Positions 32,067 to 32,316 of a stretch of DNA of 32,316 bases are shown here, piece by piece; positions within the stretch are counted from its first letter, which is position 1, and every line of letters begins with the position of its first letter. The translations under genes were made by a program, and so were the position numbers. Under the pieces are notes generated by a model. The model made no database searches, was not told where the DNA came from, and saw nothing but the letters and a program-made list of their open reading frames with translations. Origin of the DNA: Cupriavidus basilensis (GTDB lineage Bacteria > Pseudomonadota > Gammaproteobacteria > Burkholderiales > Burkholderiaceae); contig NZ_JARJLM010000673.1 of assembly GCF_029335485.1 (NCBI RefSeq), positions 1 through 32,316 of the forward strand. Direction: 5' to 3'.

Positions 32067-32316
32067 ATGAGCGAACACCTCCCCGAATCCCTCGGCGCCA
32101 GCGCCCCCGCCGCCGCCGGCCCGCAGGCCATGACCCCCTCGGAAGCCTTCGTCGAAACCCTCGCCGCCAACGGCGTCACCGACATGTTCGGCATCATGGG
32201 CTCCGCCTTCATGGACGCCATGGACATCTTCGCCCCCGCCGGCATCCGCCTCATCCCCGTGGTCCACGAGCAGGGCGCCGGCCACATGGCCGACGGCTAC
32301 GCCCGCGTCTCCGGCC
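32067..32316 (+). CDS. xsc: Sulfoacetaldehyde acetyltransferase Xsc (5' part, cut by the window end)
   Basis: The first 83 codons of a thiamine-diphosphate enzyme that turns sulfoacetaldehyde and phosphate into acetyl phosphate and sulfite, a central step in degradation of taurine and related sulfonates. After a short variable N-terminus, MTPSEAFVETLAANGVTDMF and GIMGSAFMDAMDIF and VVHEQGAGHMADGYARVSG match Xsc closely; the Glu in VVHEQGAG is the cofactor-activating Glu. Full-length Xsc has about 590-600 residues, so the rest lies beyond the window. GGAG at 32053-32056 precedes the ATG. It is divergent from tauABC. Confidence 0.92.
   Translation, partial: MSEHLPESLGASAPAAAGPQAMTPSEAFVETLAANGVTDMFGIMGSAFMDAMDIFAPAGIRLIPVVHEQGAGHMADGYARVSG

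Noticed and set aside
1-32316. CRISPR array, tRNA, rRNA, intact insertion sequence or prophage
   Set aside because: No regularly spaced repeats, cloverleaf-like sequences, transposase motifs or phage genes were seen on either strand.

Overview
The window is GC-rich DNA, densely coding apart from several 0.3-0.9 kb gaps, with weak or GTG/TTG starts preceded by GGAG-type ribosome sites. Bug-type solute receptors, an XSC/Tau module, PagL, FCD/IclR regulators and the overall protein style point to a beta-proteobacterium of the Burkholderiales, most likely Cupriavidus or a close relative. This is inferred from protein character alone. No rRNA, tRNA, CRISPR array, intact insertion sequence or phage gene is visible.

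Region 1 (1-11.9 kb) looks like an accessory catabolic block. A very close mandelate racemase relative, a nitrilase and an LctP-type 2-hydroxy-acid permease lie in a row on the + strand, followed by a threonine-aldolase-like enzyme. A GcvA-type LysR regulator is convergent to them. On the - strand a serine-glyoxylate-type aminotransferase is followed by a large FAD/Fe-S D-2-hydroxyacid dehydrogenase, and a GntR/FCD regulator is divergent from that pair. Together they can be read as nitrile -> 2-hydroxy acid (nitrilase), racemisation (racemase), uptake (permease), oxidation to the 2-oxo acid (dehydrogenase) and amination (aminotransferase). Substrates are unproven.

Region 2 (12-20 kb) is about the cell surface and sensing. 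It holds a chemoreceptor carrying the complete amino-acid-binding dCache signature, an orphan LptD (LPS export), a 56-codon scar that fuses the start of a response regulator to the end of a sensor kinase, PagL lipid A deacylase, a small secreted protein, a small lipoprotein and a MipA/OmpV outer-membrane protein. A DUF4440-like fragment follows.

Region 3 (20-24.3 kb) carries a divergent MurA paralogue, NADP-type glutamate dehydrogenase and a HugZ/pyridoxamine-oxidase-like protein. A perfect 9-11-9 inverted repeat lies between the last two.

Region 4 (24.3-32.3 kb) is centred on organosulfur or related uptake. An IclR regulator with two operator-like palindromes exactly 20 bp apart controls, or is placed to control, a Bug receptor and a TauD-family dioxygenase. 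A small antitoxin-like gene follows, joined to an internally deleted zeta-toxin-like kinase. Then come a second IclR regulator, a TauABC-type ABC importer, and the start of xsc (sulfoacetaldehyde acetyltransferase), which runs off the window end and has a readable promoter with a 6-5-6 palindrome just downstream.

The best candidates for new biology are the nitrilase/racemase/permease cluster, the TauD-like enzyme lacking the taurine-pocket residues, the operator pairs, and the orphan LptD-PagL unit next to a deleted two-component system.
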